From positions 1 through 24,805 of the forward strand of contig CAYNRQ010000011.1 in NCBI GenBank assembly GCA_964399875.1: 24,805 bases of DNA. The letters are read 5' to 3'. Below, in pieces: positions 7,381 to 14,489 of this stretch. This DNA is from CAYNRQ01 sp964399875 (GTDB lineage Archaea > Aenigmatarchaeota > Aenigmatarchaeia > QMZP01). The stretch's first letter is position 1, and the number at the start of each line of letters is the position of its first letter. The notes under the pieces are model-generated. The model saw nothing but the letters and a program-made list of their open reading frames with translations. It did not search any database and was not told where the DNA came from. The position numbers and the translations under genes were made by a program.

Positions 7381-8508
7381 TTAATAGGCCATCCCGTTTA
7401 TTATTCCTGTGCTTATTACCTCAAGACCAGTATTAGTGTAGGTGTAAGCTATATCAACTGGTATAGAGTATATGTAATTAGTTGGGGGCATTGTTACTCC
7501 ACTCAGCGTGAACAACTGTTCTCCATCTGCTTCAAGTCTAACAGGTAGTGTTGGGCTAACGCTTGTTGTTGTTTCACCATCAACATTGGCCTCTATTCTT
7601 GTTATCTCTATCTCTGACCCCACATTATTCTTCAGAGAGATATGAACTCCTGTAGAATTGACATGGAAACATCCAGTACATATCTCAAACCCTGCAAATC
7701 CTGTTGCTTTGTCCCCTGCAGGCAGCTCAAATAAAGAATCATCCAGGGCCTTGTTCGGCTCATATCTTGTTGCTGTCATGAGCATCTCCATTCTCGCGGT
7801 TGTGGACTGACCGGGTGAAATAGAAGATGCCATGTTGCTGGAGTCCATCTCAATTATCATGCCTGTTTTAAGTTCTTTTCCTGTTTCATTATCAAAGCAG
7901 ATTGTGATCTTGAATGTTCCTTCTGGCATGTCTTGTGGTGTAGAAAAAGATGCTCCATATGCCCCGGACATTGATCCAATGAATTCTACAATATCAACAT
8001 CAAACTCTATGTCATGGCAGCTTCTTCCTGCAATGGTCTTGAGGCCAAGGTATTTGAGAGTAGTGGCATTGCTATCAAGAAGCTGATGATCCAATCTATC
8101 AGATATCATGAGTGGCATGGTGGTGGGATCTGAAGCTGTAAGTGTATAAGCTTCTTTTGTGCATTTTAAACCACTTTTTGTATCTGAACAAACATAGATT
8201 CCGTCAGGCAGCATAAAAATCTGGCTTGCATAATTTGTACCAAGCACGCTTGTATAAACGTCAACCCTTTTTTTGGATTGTTTTTTATACATGGTTAATC
8301 TAAAGTCTAGGTCTAGGTCTTCCATGCCAGAAATTTCAGCCCCTGCACCAGACACTTTGACGGAATAATCATATTCTATCTCATAGGAATTCAGCTCATT
8401 CAGTTTTGCAAGGGATTCCTCCACCACTTCTCTTGGATCTCGGATAGTGGCGCACCCGCTTACCAGTAAGGCCAGAACCAGCGGAAGCAGGATAAATAAT
8501 TTCTTCAT
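7381..8508 (-). CDS. Secreted lipoprotein, one LolA-like domain plus C-terminal Ig-like domain
   Basis: 375 residues. The signal peptide ends LALLVSGC with a lipobox Cys at residue 19, so the protein is probably lipid-anchored outside the cell. The body has the same pattern as its two neighbours: SYEIEYDYS near residue 45, a CSDTKSGLKC pair, then GRSCHDIEFD, then ICFDNETG, giving four conserved Cys that could form two disulfides. The last ~100 residues (from AGFEICTGC) look like a beta-sandwich: STGVHISLKNNVGSEIEITR. I infer a LolA/LppX-type lipid- or ligand-binding fold from the layout only. It has its own TATA box (8531-8538), so it need not be co-transcribed with the gene before it. Confidence 0.75.
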   Translation of the reverse strand: MKKLFILLPLVLALLVSGCATIRDPREVVEESLAKLNELNSYEIEYDYSVKVSGAGAEISGMEDLDLDFRLTMYKKQSKKRVDVYTSVLGTNYASQIFMLPDGIYVCSDTKSGLKCTKEAYTLTASDPTTMPLMISDRLDHQLLDSNATTLKYLGLKTIAGRSCHDIEFDVDIVEFIGSMSGAYGASFSTPQDMPEGTFKITICFDNETGKELKTGMIIEMDSSNMASSISPGQSTTARMEMLMTATRYEPNKALDDSLFELPAGDKATGFAGFEICTGCFHVNSTGVHISLKNNVGSEIEITRIEANVDGETTTSVSPTLPVRLEADGEQLFTLSGVTMPPTNYIYSIPVDIAYTYTNTGLEVISTGIINGMAY

Positions 8509-8530
8509 ATGAATAATTAGATTCTGTATG

Positions 8531-8538
8531 TTTATAAA
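8531..8538 (-). promoter_or_regulatory. TATA box of the 375-aa lipoprotein gene
   Basis: TTTATAAA centred about 26 nt upstream of ATG 8508, with no ribosome site between. This is the spacing of a leaderless archaeal gene. It lies inside the short gap and the extreme 3' end region of the preceding lipoprotein gene. Confidence 0.6.
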
Positions 8539-8540
8539 TG

Positions 8541-9650
8541 TTAGTTAAATTCGAGGCCTTCCAGGATATCAACCATTCTTACATAATCCATTGCGGTTTT
8601 GCATATCTTGTCCTGGACAACCACAGAATAAAAATCAGAGCTGACATTCTCTATAACTATCCTTCCAGTTTCACCGCCTTCAAACATGAACTCTCCACCA
8701 TATGGGTTTTTGCTGGTATTATCAGACATGAAAATAACATTAAGGGTCAGGTTTGACAGGCCAGAGTTGAGTATTTCCAATTCCAGTATCCCGGTCTGAT
8801 TGTTATATGAACCGGATGTTATCTGAACACCTGCATTTTCGCATTCCATTGGCATTGGCTCTGCTGGCAATAGGAATATAGAATCATCTATATCCTTGTT
8901 TATTTCCAGGGATTTTGCGCTCATCTCTGTTTCCATCATCACTATCCCTGTTAGATAGGGCACACCATATCTCTCCATTTTATCTGTGTCAATTCCAAGC
9001 AGATAATAGCTGTACAATGAAACACCTGTTTCAAAATCATAACATTCTGTGACATTATAAGCCACAACAGCCCTGAAGTCTGTAATATTGGATCCAAGCA
9101 CCTCTAATTCATGATCAGAGAGCAGGTCAAATTTGGATACATCAAAATAGGTTGATATATTATGGCATCCCCTTCCCATGACATTCCCTGTATTTAGATA
9201 CCTTAGTTTTACTATATCTCTTTCCATGACACTTTTTATTAAACCAATGATATCAGCAGAGGAAGGCTGAGTCCTGCCCTCTATACATGTTCTGTTGTAC
9301 ATAAACGCTGTGCAGGAAAAATCACCTTCTGGAAGAGAAAAAATACTTACTATATACTGCCCGCCCATCATAATTACCCTAATATCCAACCTGCTCTTGT
9401 CGTGTTCTTTGTAAATATCCGCAATACCGGCCATCTTTACCCCGGACATCTTTAAAGAATAGTCGTACTCTATATGGTAAGAACCAAGTGCAGTCTGCTT
9501 CTGGGCAGATTCTATCAGTATCTGTTCCGGGTCCGGAGCAGAGCACCCGCTTGTCAGTAAAACAAAAACCAAGGGAATCAAAACAATGCTGCTTCCATGC
9601 ACCCCCTGGCTAAAGCCATGGGTTTTCCGGTTCAACATAATTTTTTTCAT
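8541..9650 (-). CDS. Secreted lipoprotein, one LolA-like domain, paralogue of its neighbours
   Basis: 369 residues. The lipobox LLTSGC puts the lipidated Cys at residue 36, after a longer than usual charged N-terminus; a later non-ATG start would give a standard signal peptide, so the annotated start is not certain. Shared features with the flanking genes: SYHIEYDYSLKMSGVKM, the Cys pair FSCTAFMYNRTC, GRGCHNISTYFD, and ECYDFETG. The C-terminal part (ECENAGVQITSGSYNNQTG onward) resembles the beta-rich C-terminal domain of the 622-aa paralogue. Function unknown; cell-surface location is well supported by the signal sequence. Confidence 0.75.
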   Translation of the reverse strand: MKKIMLNRKTHGFSQGVHGSSIVLIPLVFVLLTSGCSAPDPEQILIESAQKQTALGSYHIEYDYSLKMSGVKMAGIADIYKEHDKSRLDIRVIMMGGQYIVSIFSLPEGDFSCTAFMYNRTCIEGRTQPSSADIIGLIKSVMERDIVKLRYLNTGNVMGRGCHNISTYFDVSKFDLLSDHELEVLGSNITDFRAVVAYNVTECYDFETGVSLYSYYLLGIDTDKMERYGVPYLTGIVMMETEMSAKSLEINKDIDDSIFLLPAEPMPMECENAGVQITSGSYNNQTGILELEILNSGLSNLTLNVIFMSDNTSKNPYGGEFMFEGGETGRIVIENVSSDFYSVVVQDKICKTAMDYVRMVDILEGLEFN

Positions 9651-9682
9651 ATATAAATAATTGAAATTTTCGCCTAAAATAG

Positions 9683-11551
9683 TTAATAGCCCAGACCCTG
9701 GATATCAATATACCTTATGAAACCCTGCACCCCTGAACACTCCTCTGCCTGGATTTCAACCTTATCAAGATCATCAGTAACATCTTCTATGGTTATTGTT
9801 TTTGTTTCTCCTGCCGGCATCTTAATCTTTGTTAAAGGGATTTCCATGCCGTTTGGATGCCTTGTCAGGTTCTCATAAGTCAGCATAGCAAACAATGTTA
9901 GATTCTTGCTTCCGTAATTATTCAGAGTAAGATTCAGTGTCCCATTATCCCATTTTCCATCCTGTATTAAAATACTTGCATCTGCACATTCAAACAGATC
10001 GCTTTCCCACCAAGGTATGCTGGGCTCCGCAGGCAGTTCAAATACAGAATCATCCAGGGCCTTGTTCGGCTCATAGGAGGTTGCTGTCATGAGAATTTCT
10101 GTTGATGCGGATATTCCATATGATCCTGTACCGCTGCTGTTCATTTTTGTGTACATGCTAATATCCAAAGGCATTCCTGTTTCCTCATCCAAACATTGCG
10201 TCAACTCATATGTTTCTACCATTTCCAATATGCTGAATGTTGACGTGTTTAATCCCAATACATATAGTTCTTCCTCACTCAAGAGGCCAATCTTTGATAA
10301 ATCAAAATTATAGAATATATCATGACACTGCCTGCCTGCAATATTCTTTAAGCCCTGGTATCCCAGGGTTACAACTCCCTTATTTACCATGTTTTCCATG
10401 TTTTCAAGCGACTTTTCTGGCTCAAGCATGGAAGATGATGTGCTTTCACCTTTTGTGCACGTCTTTTTGTCATCGCTCAATAATGAGGTTGAGCATGAAA
10501 AGGTTCCCTCTGGCAGATAGTAATTGCTAGTAGTATATTCTTCTGTTCCTAAACCCATGCCGGATATTATTGTGTCTGTCCTGGTCTTATCCCCTTTTTT
10601 ATAAACATTAATCTTGCCGTTTATCGTCATACCCAACACTGTTGTCTTAGAATCATAGATTATCTCATAGGAGTCAATGCCATCCAGTTTTGCAGTGGAA
10701 TTCCTTATTACCCGGAGTGCTTTTTCTCCACCTCCCGGCACAATGGTTGAACCACTATCAGGCAGTTCAAAAACAGAATCAGGAATATCCTTGTCTGGCT
10801 CATATGATGTTGCTGTCATGTTCATTCCCATTGAGAGCTTGGTTGTGCTCATGTATTGAGAATACTGGGAACCCAGTTTGCCCATATCCATTTCCATGAA
10901 CATTCCTATGGACAGGCTAAGACCTGTTTCAATATCATAGCACTGTGTGCTCACGAGTGTATCAACAATATCAATGCTTTCCATTGCGGTTGTATTTAAT
11001 CCCAAAAGCATCATTTCCTCATCAGTCAACAGATAAAGCTTTGATATATCAAAAATGGCAGATATGTTGTGGCAATCCCTTCCCATAACACTTCCTTTGT
11101 TTAAATATCCAAGTCTAACAATGCCTCTGTTCACCATGCTTTCTATAATCTCAGCTGATCTCTCTGGATCCATGAACATTGACTGACTAACCATATCCTC
11201 AGAGCACGATGATCCGCTTCTGCTGTTTGTACATGCATATATTTCATCTGGAAAGTAAAAATTACTCATATTGATTGTCATGCCCAAGGTGGCCATGGAC
11301 ATGTACATATCCATTCTCGTTTTTTCTCCCTTTTTATACATGGTGACATAACCTGTGTTTTTTAAACTCATGCCGAAATATTCAGGCATATTTACAGCGT
11401 AGTCATAGTTTATTTCAAAGGAATTAAGATTATCCAGTTTTTCAGTGGAATCCTTTACTATCTGCAGCGGATCAGGCGCAGGGCCTGTTTCTGTGCACCC
11501 GCTTACCAACAGAGCAAAAATCAAAGGGATCAAAACTATTAATTTTTTCAT
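9683..11551 (-). CDS. Secreted lipoprotein with two tandem LolA-like domains
   Basis: 622 residues. Signal peptide with lipobox LLVSGC (Cys 19). Two copies of the family domain follow: copy 1 with SFEINYDYA, CTNSRSGSSC, GRDCHNISAIFD, QCYDIETG; copy 2 with SYEIIYDSK, CSTSLLSDDKKTC, GRQCHDIFYNFD, QCLDEETG. Each copy ends in the phrase SYEPxKxxxDSVFELP. A C-terminal beta-rich domain (from ECADASILIQDG) closes the protein. The internal duplication plus two downstream single-domain genes shows repeated local duplication. The fold suggestion (LolA/LppX/RseB-like) is inference from the alternating strands and YKKGxKTRxD region; no ligand can be named. Confidence 0.78.
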   Translation of the reverse strand: MKKLIVLIPLIFALLVSGCTETGPAPDPLQIVKDSTEKLDNLNSFEINYDYAVNMPEYFGMSLKNTGYVTMYKKGEKTRMDMYMSMATLGMTINMSNFYFPDEIYACTNSRSGSSCSEDMVSQSMFMDPERSAEIIESMVNRGIVRLGYLNKGSVMGRDCHNISAIFDISKLYLLTDEEMMLLGLNTTAMESIDIVDTLVSTQCYDIETGLSLSIGMFMEMDMGKLGSQYSQYMSTTKLSMGMNMTATSYEPDKDIPDSVFELPDSGSTIVPGGGEKALRVIRNSTAKLDGIDSYEIIYDSKTTVLGMTINGKINVYKKGDKTRTDTIISGMGLGTEEYTTSNYYLPEGTFSCSTSLLSDDKKTCTKGESTSSSMLEPEKSLENMENMVNKGVVTLGYQGLKNIAGRQCHDIFYNFDLSKIGLLSEEELYVLGLNTSTFSILEMVETYELTQCLDEETGMPLDISMYTKMNSSGTGSYGISASTEILMTATSYEPNKALDDSVFELPAEPSIPWWESDLFECADASILIQDGKWDNGTLNLTLNNYGSKNLTLFAMLTYENLTRHPNGMEIPLTKIKMPAGETKTITIEDVTDDLDKVEIQAEECSGVQGFIRYIDIQGLGY

Positions 11552-11570
11552 GATATATAATAGAGTCTGC

Positions 11571-11583
11571 TAATTTAAATAAG
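11571..11583 (-). promoter_or_regulatory. TATA box of the 622-aa lipoprotein gene
   Basis: CTTATTTAAATTA on the coding strand, centred about 26 nt before ATG 11551. No ribosome site lies between them, which suits a leaderless message. The 175-bp gap to the divergent small gene holds promoters for both. Confidence 0.55.
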
Positions 11584-11656
11584 TTTCAAACTATAATCAT
11601 GATCTTCCTGCTATTCCCCAGAGCATGAAATATTTGAAGAAGGAAACATATCATTA

Positions 11657-11717
11657 ACTATATAAGTGTGGCATTGGCAGTGATTCAGAAAACGCCATTT
11701 CACAAGAGAATAAGGAG
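11657..11717 (+). promoter_or_regulatory. Promoter and ribosome site of the 80-aa membrane protein gene
   Basis: ACTATATAAG (11657-11666) is a good TATA box; transcription would begin near 11688. AAGGAG (11712-11717) is a ribosome site 9 nt before ATG 11727 but only 3 nt before GTG 11721, which decides the start in favour of ATG 11727. Confidence 0.5.
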
Positions 11718-11726
11718 ACAGTGCAT

Positions 11727-11969
11727 ATGCTGGGGTATTTGATAGGTTATATAACAATAATCGGATCAGCATATCTGTTAGCCCTTGCAGATATATTGCT
11801 ATGGTTTCATATCTGGGGTATAATATTATTTTTAGGATTTGCTGGTTTTTGCCTTATGATATGGGACGTTGCTGATGAAAAAATAACTGATAAGCAAGCA
11901 GGGATTGGGGCGTTTCTGTTTTTAACATCTATGTCAATAGTGTACTTTGTACTTCCTGTAGCTGGTTAA
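11727..11969 (+). CDS. Small membrane protein of unknown function
   Basis: 80 residues from ATG 11727. Three hydrophobic segments: LIGYITIIGSAYLLALADIL, LWFHIWGIILFLGFAGFCLM, and FLFLTSMSIVYFVLPVA, with a short polar loop WDVADEKITDKQAG between the second and third. It is transcribed alone, divergently from the lipoproteins and convergently with the exchanger. I recognise no family. Reality of the gene is supported by its promoter, ribosome site and coherent membrane topology. Confidence 0.6.
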   Translation: MLGYLIGYITIIGSAYLLALADILLWFHIWGIILFLGFAGFCLMIWDVADEKITDKQAGIGAFLFLTSMSIVYFVLPVAG

Positions 11970-12016
11970 TGGATTGGTCGTTCATCTGCAGCTTAAAGCA
12001 GCGGTTGTCCTGCTTA

Positions 12017-12961
12017 TTAAATTCGCACAAACTGCAGGGCAACAAAAACAGCATAGAATCCCAGCAGGAATGCACCCTCTATTCTGGAGATGTTCCATTT
12101 TGTTCTTATGAATAAGAGGAGCAAGGCAGAAACAACAAGCATTATCGGGAGGTCTATTGTTATTATATGCGCTGTTACAGGAATCACTGATACAAGGGAT
12201 GAAAGACCGAGTATAGAGAGGTTGAATATGTTGCTTCCTATTATATTTCCTATGGCTATGCCCCTGAGACCTTTCCTTACAGCTGTTATGGATGTTGCAA
12301 ACTCAGGAAGGGATGTTCCTATGGCTATAACTATAATAGCTATTATGAACTCTGATATACCAAGTGAACCGGCTATAAAGATAGTGGAATCTATCAGTAG
12401 CTTTGCTCCAAAGACAACCAAAAGGCCTCCTGCAATACTGAAAACAGAGTATTTGATCTTCCTGTTTCTGGCCTTTCTCTTCATATGACGGCTTATTCTT
12501 TCAGCGATGCTCGGCTTCTCTTGCTTTTTTGATAGTAAGATTATATAGAGTATCAGGACACCAATCAGTGCCATGCCCTCGTACCATATCAGTCCGTCCA
12601 GTATAAGGAACGCAGAGAGTATGGAGAATAAAAGCATGACAAAACCTTCCTTCATATATTCATGGTACGTTGCAAGGGGTGCTATCAAGGCAGAAACACC
12701 TATTATAAGGCATATATTGGATACATTAGACCCTATTATGGTTCCTGTGGCTATGTTTACCACGCCTGTGAAAGCTGATATAATGGACACAGAAAGTTCT
12801 GGAAGGGATGTGGCAACAGCCACAAGGGTGATTCCAATAACAAACTCTGATATACCCATTTCCCTGGCCAGTTTGGAAGCATACTCAGTAACCCAGTCAG
12901 CGCCCTTTGTAAGAAGAATTATCCCGAATACAAACAAAAGGCCATAAAGCAGAATATCCAT
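12017..12961 (-). CDS. Na+/Ca2+-type exchanger of the CaCA family (YrbG-like)
   Basis: About 314 residues with ten predicted helices and the two inverted alpha repeats that bind the ion: GITLVAVATSLPELSVSI with GTIIGSNVSNICLIIG, and IAIGTSLPEFATSI with AIGNIIGSNIFNLSILG. The paired Glu residues in the SLPE motifs are present in both halves, so transport should be intact. It exports Ca2+ against Na+ or H+. TTG 12970 gives three more residues, but ATG 12961 is preferred; TATATAAG at 12991-12998 would start transcription close to either. With the Ca2+-ATPase 2 kb away it suggests active calcium export. Confidence 0.88.
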   Translation of the reverse strand: MDILLYGLLFVFGIILLTKGADWVTEYASKLAREMGISEFVIGITLVAVATSLPELSVSIISAFTGVVNIATGTIIGSNVSNICLIIGVSALIAPLATYHEYMKEGFVMLLFSILSAFLILDGLIWYEGMALIGVLILYIILLSKKQEKPSIAERISRHMKRKARNRKIKYSVFSIAGGLLVVFGAKLLIDSTIFIAGSLGISEFIIAIIVIAIGTSLPEFATSITAVRKGLRGIAIGNIIGSNIFNLSILGLSSLVSVIPVTAHIITIDLPIMLVVSALLLLFIRTKWNISRIEGAFLLGFYAVFVALQFVRI

Positions 12962-12990
12962 CCAGCTCAATTAAGAATTGTTCCAGGGTG

Positions 12991-12998
12991 TATATAAG
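12991..12998 (-). promoter_or_regulatory. TATA box of the exchanger gene
   Basis: CTTATATA on the coding strand, placing the transcription start near 12969, almost at the start codon. No ribosome site is seen, so a leaderless or very short-leader message is expected. Confidence 0.5.
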
Positions 12999-13025
12999 CT
13001 TGGAGATAAACAAACAGTAAGAGAA

Positions 13026-14240
13026 TCATAAATCGATCATCTCATAAGCCAGATCCCTAACCCTTTCTGTGGCCTTTCCGTCCACCCTAAAGGACTGCCT
13101 TCTTTTTCTGAACTGGTCCATAACCCCCCTTCCAGAGACTATGTTTTCCACAAAGACCTTTCCTGTTTCCTTATTATATACCCTTGGGATCAGGCCCTGC
13201 TTGTTCAGGATGAAATCATCCTTGCCCTGCCTTCCTGGCAGGATGCTCAGGGCATCCCTGTCCATAAGGGTGGCTTCTATAAGGACTGTGGATGCTGTTC
13301 CTGCCACAAGATCAGAGGCCAACACCAGCTTTCTTGCGTCATAATCCACTTCCACAGCATTTATGCCTGACTCACGCGCATGGTTTGTGAGCCTCCTCAG
13401 ATTCTCTGGTTTTTCCCTTGGGTGTTTTTTAAGGGCGAGATAAACATAATCCTTTTCTGGTCCCATAATGTTTATGCCTTTGCACAGGATATCCACACAG
13501 TCCATGTCTGTGAATCCCCATCCCAGTTCCTCAAGGTCTGATGTGATGTCTGTGGCATACAGTATCATATAGGCATCTTTGGGTATACCTGCCCTGGCCC
13601 TTGTTTCAGCCCTTTTTTCCGGGGTGTGTTCCTGGGACATTCTGACCAGGTTGTCAAAATGGGGGTTTCCTGTTATAATCAGTCCCTCTTTGGGAAAGCC
13701 CTCTTTCAGCATGTCCTCCCTTGCTATCTCGTCCATTATGGCTATCCTGTCTGGAAGGAATTTAAACTTTCCCTTTGGGTTGTAGATATCAGAGAATCTT
13801 ATTGAGTAGTTGGCCCAGTAGTCCAGGACTGCCAGGGATCTAGGAAACCTGGAATCCTCTTTTAAAAGAATATTGTTTCCTGAAAACATTCTGGCGGCCC
13901 TGGTCGCTGTCTGCTCTACAACATACTCATTATTCTTGTCCTGTGCACTGGTGCCTGTCAGGATAAGGTGCGGTTTTTCTGCGCCAATAAGCCTTACCAT
14001 GGAGCCTGTACAGACATTGTTCAGGCCATAATCAGCAGGCGTTCTGTAGTCTAAACCATCAATAAGCTGGAATATCTTCTCTGATCCATAGACCTCCTGC
14101 ACACCAGACCCGGCAGGCCTATAGGGGGTGGCCAGGGTGACAATATCCACGAGGCCTTCATCCTTTAGGGCGCAGATTACTGGAAGTATGGCATTCACTC
14201 CCCCTGGATGGTGCGAGGTTGCAAGGATTTTTCTTTTCAT
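13026..14240 (-). CDS. GT-B-fold glycosyltransferase-like / CDP-glycerol transferase-like protein
   Basis: 404 residues. The N-terminus MKRKILATSHHPGGVNAILP is a Rossmann-type start with the His/Gly-rich loop seen in GT-B enzymes. The C-terminal half has ALKKHPRE, then DLVAGTASTVLIEATLMDRD, the pattern of nucleotide-sugar binding in UDP-GlcNAc 2-epimerase-like and CDP-glycerol glycerophosphotransferase-like proteins. No signal peptide or membrane helix is seen, so it is probably cytosolic. The donor and acceptor are not readable. It is a single-gene unit with the best archaeal promoter in the window. Alternatives: an epimerase or a capsule-type transferase. Confidence 0.55.
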   Translation of the reverse strand: MKRKILATSHHPGGVNAILPVICALKDEGLVDIVTLATPYRPAGSGVQEVYGSEKIFQLIDGLDYRTPADYGLNNVCTGSMVRLIGAEKPHLILTGTSAQDKNNEYVVEQTATRAARMFSGNNILLKEDSRFPRSLAVLDYWANYSIRFSDIYNPKGKFKFLPDRIAIMDEIAREDMLKEGFPKEGLIITGNPHFDNLVRMSQEHTPEKRAETRARAGIPKDAYMILYATDITSDLEELGWGFTDMDCVDILCKGINIMGPEKDYVYLALKKHPREKPENLRRLTNHARESGINAVEVDYDARKLVLASDLVAGTASTVLIEATLMDRDALSILPGRQGKDDFILNKQGLIPRVYNKETGKVFVENIVSGRGVMDQFRKRRQSFRVDGKATERVRDLAYEMIDL

Positions 14241-14260
14241 GTGGAATAAGATAATTGTAA

Positions 14261-14277
14261 TATTTATAAACCTTTCG
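14261..14277 (-). promoter_or_regulatory. Near-consensus archaeal promoter (BRE + TATA)
   Basis: On the coding strand CGAAAGG (BRE) runs directly into TTTATAAATA, centred about 25 nt upstream of ATG 14240. No ribosome site follows, so the transcript is most likely leaderless. This is the strongest single piece of evidence that the genome is archaeal. Confidence 0.75.
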
Positions 14278-14489
14278 CTTTATGCTGATTTTTAAATTTA
14301 TTGTATATTTATACCATATTTTTAATTTTTTATAAAAAATTATAGATTTTTAAAGCCATTTTTAGCCTCAGATAAATTTTTATTAAGTATAATTTTAAAA
14401 TTAAAATTTTCTAGTATATTTATACTATTTTTATATTGTTTGTGCTTTCTCTTGCTATTGGTTTATAAAGTTCTGACAGAAACGATATG
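14278..14489. other. AT-rich spacer with a duplicated 12-bp near-palindrome
   Basis: No gene is seen. The stretch is rich in T and A runs, which on the minus strand would serve as terminator for the ATPase gene ending at 14490. GTATATTTATAC occurs twice, at 14303-14314 and 14414-14425, 111 bp apart, each a GTATA/TATAC inverted repeat around TT. A TATA-like composition alone could give such matches, so regulatory meaning is uncertain. Confidence 0.4.

Noticed and set aside
14241..14489. tRNA, CRISPR or small RNA in the AT-rich spacer
   Set aside because: No cloverleaf, repeat-spacer pattern or C/D-box pair is seen; the sequence is mostly A/T runs.
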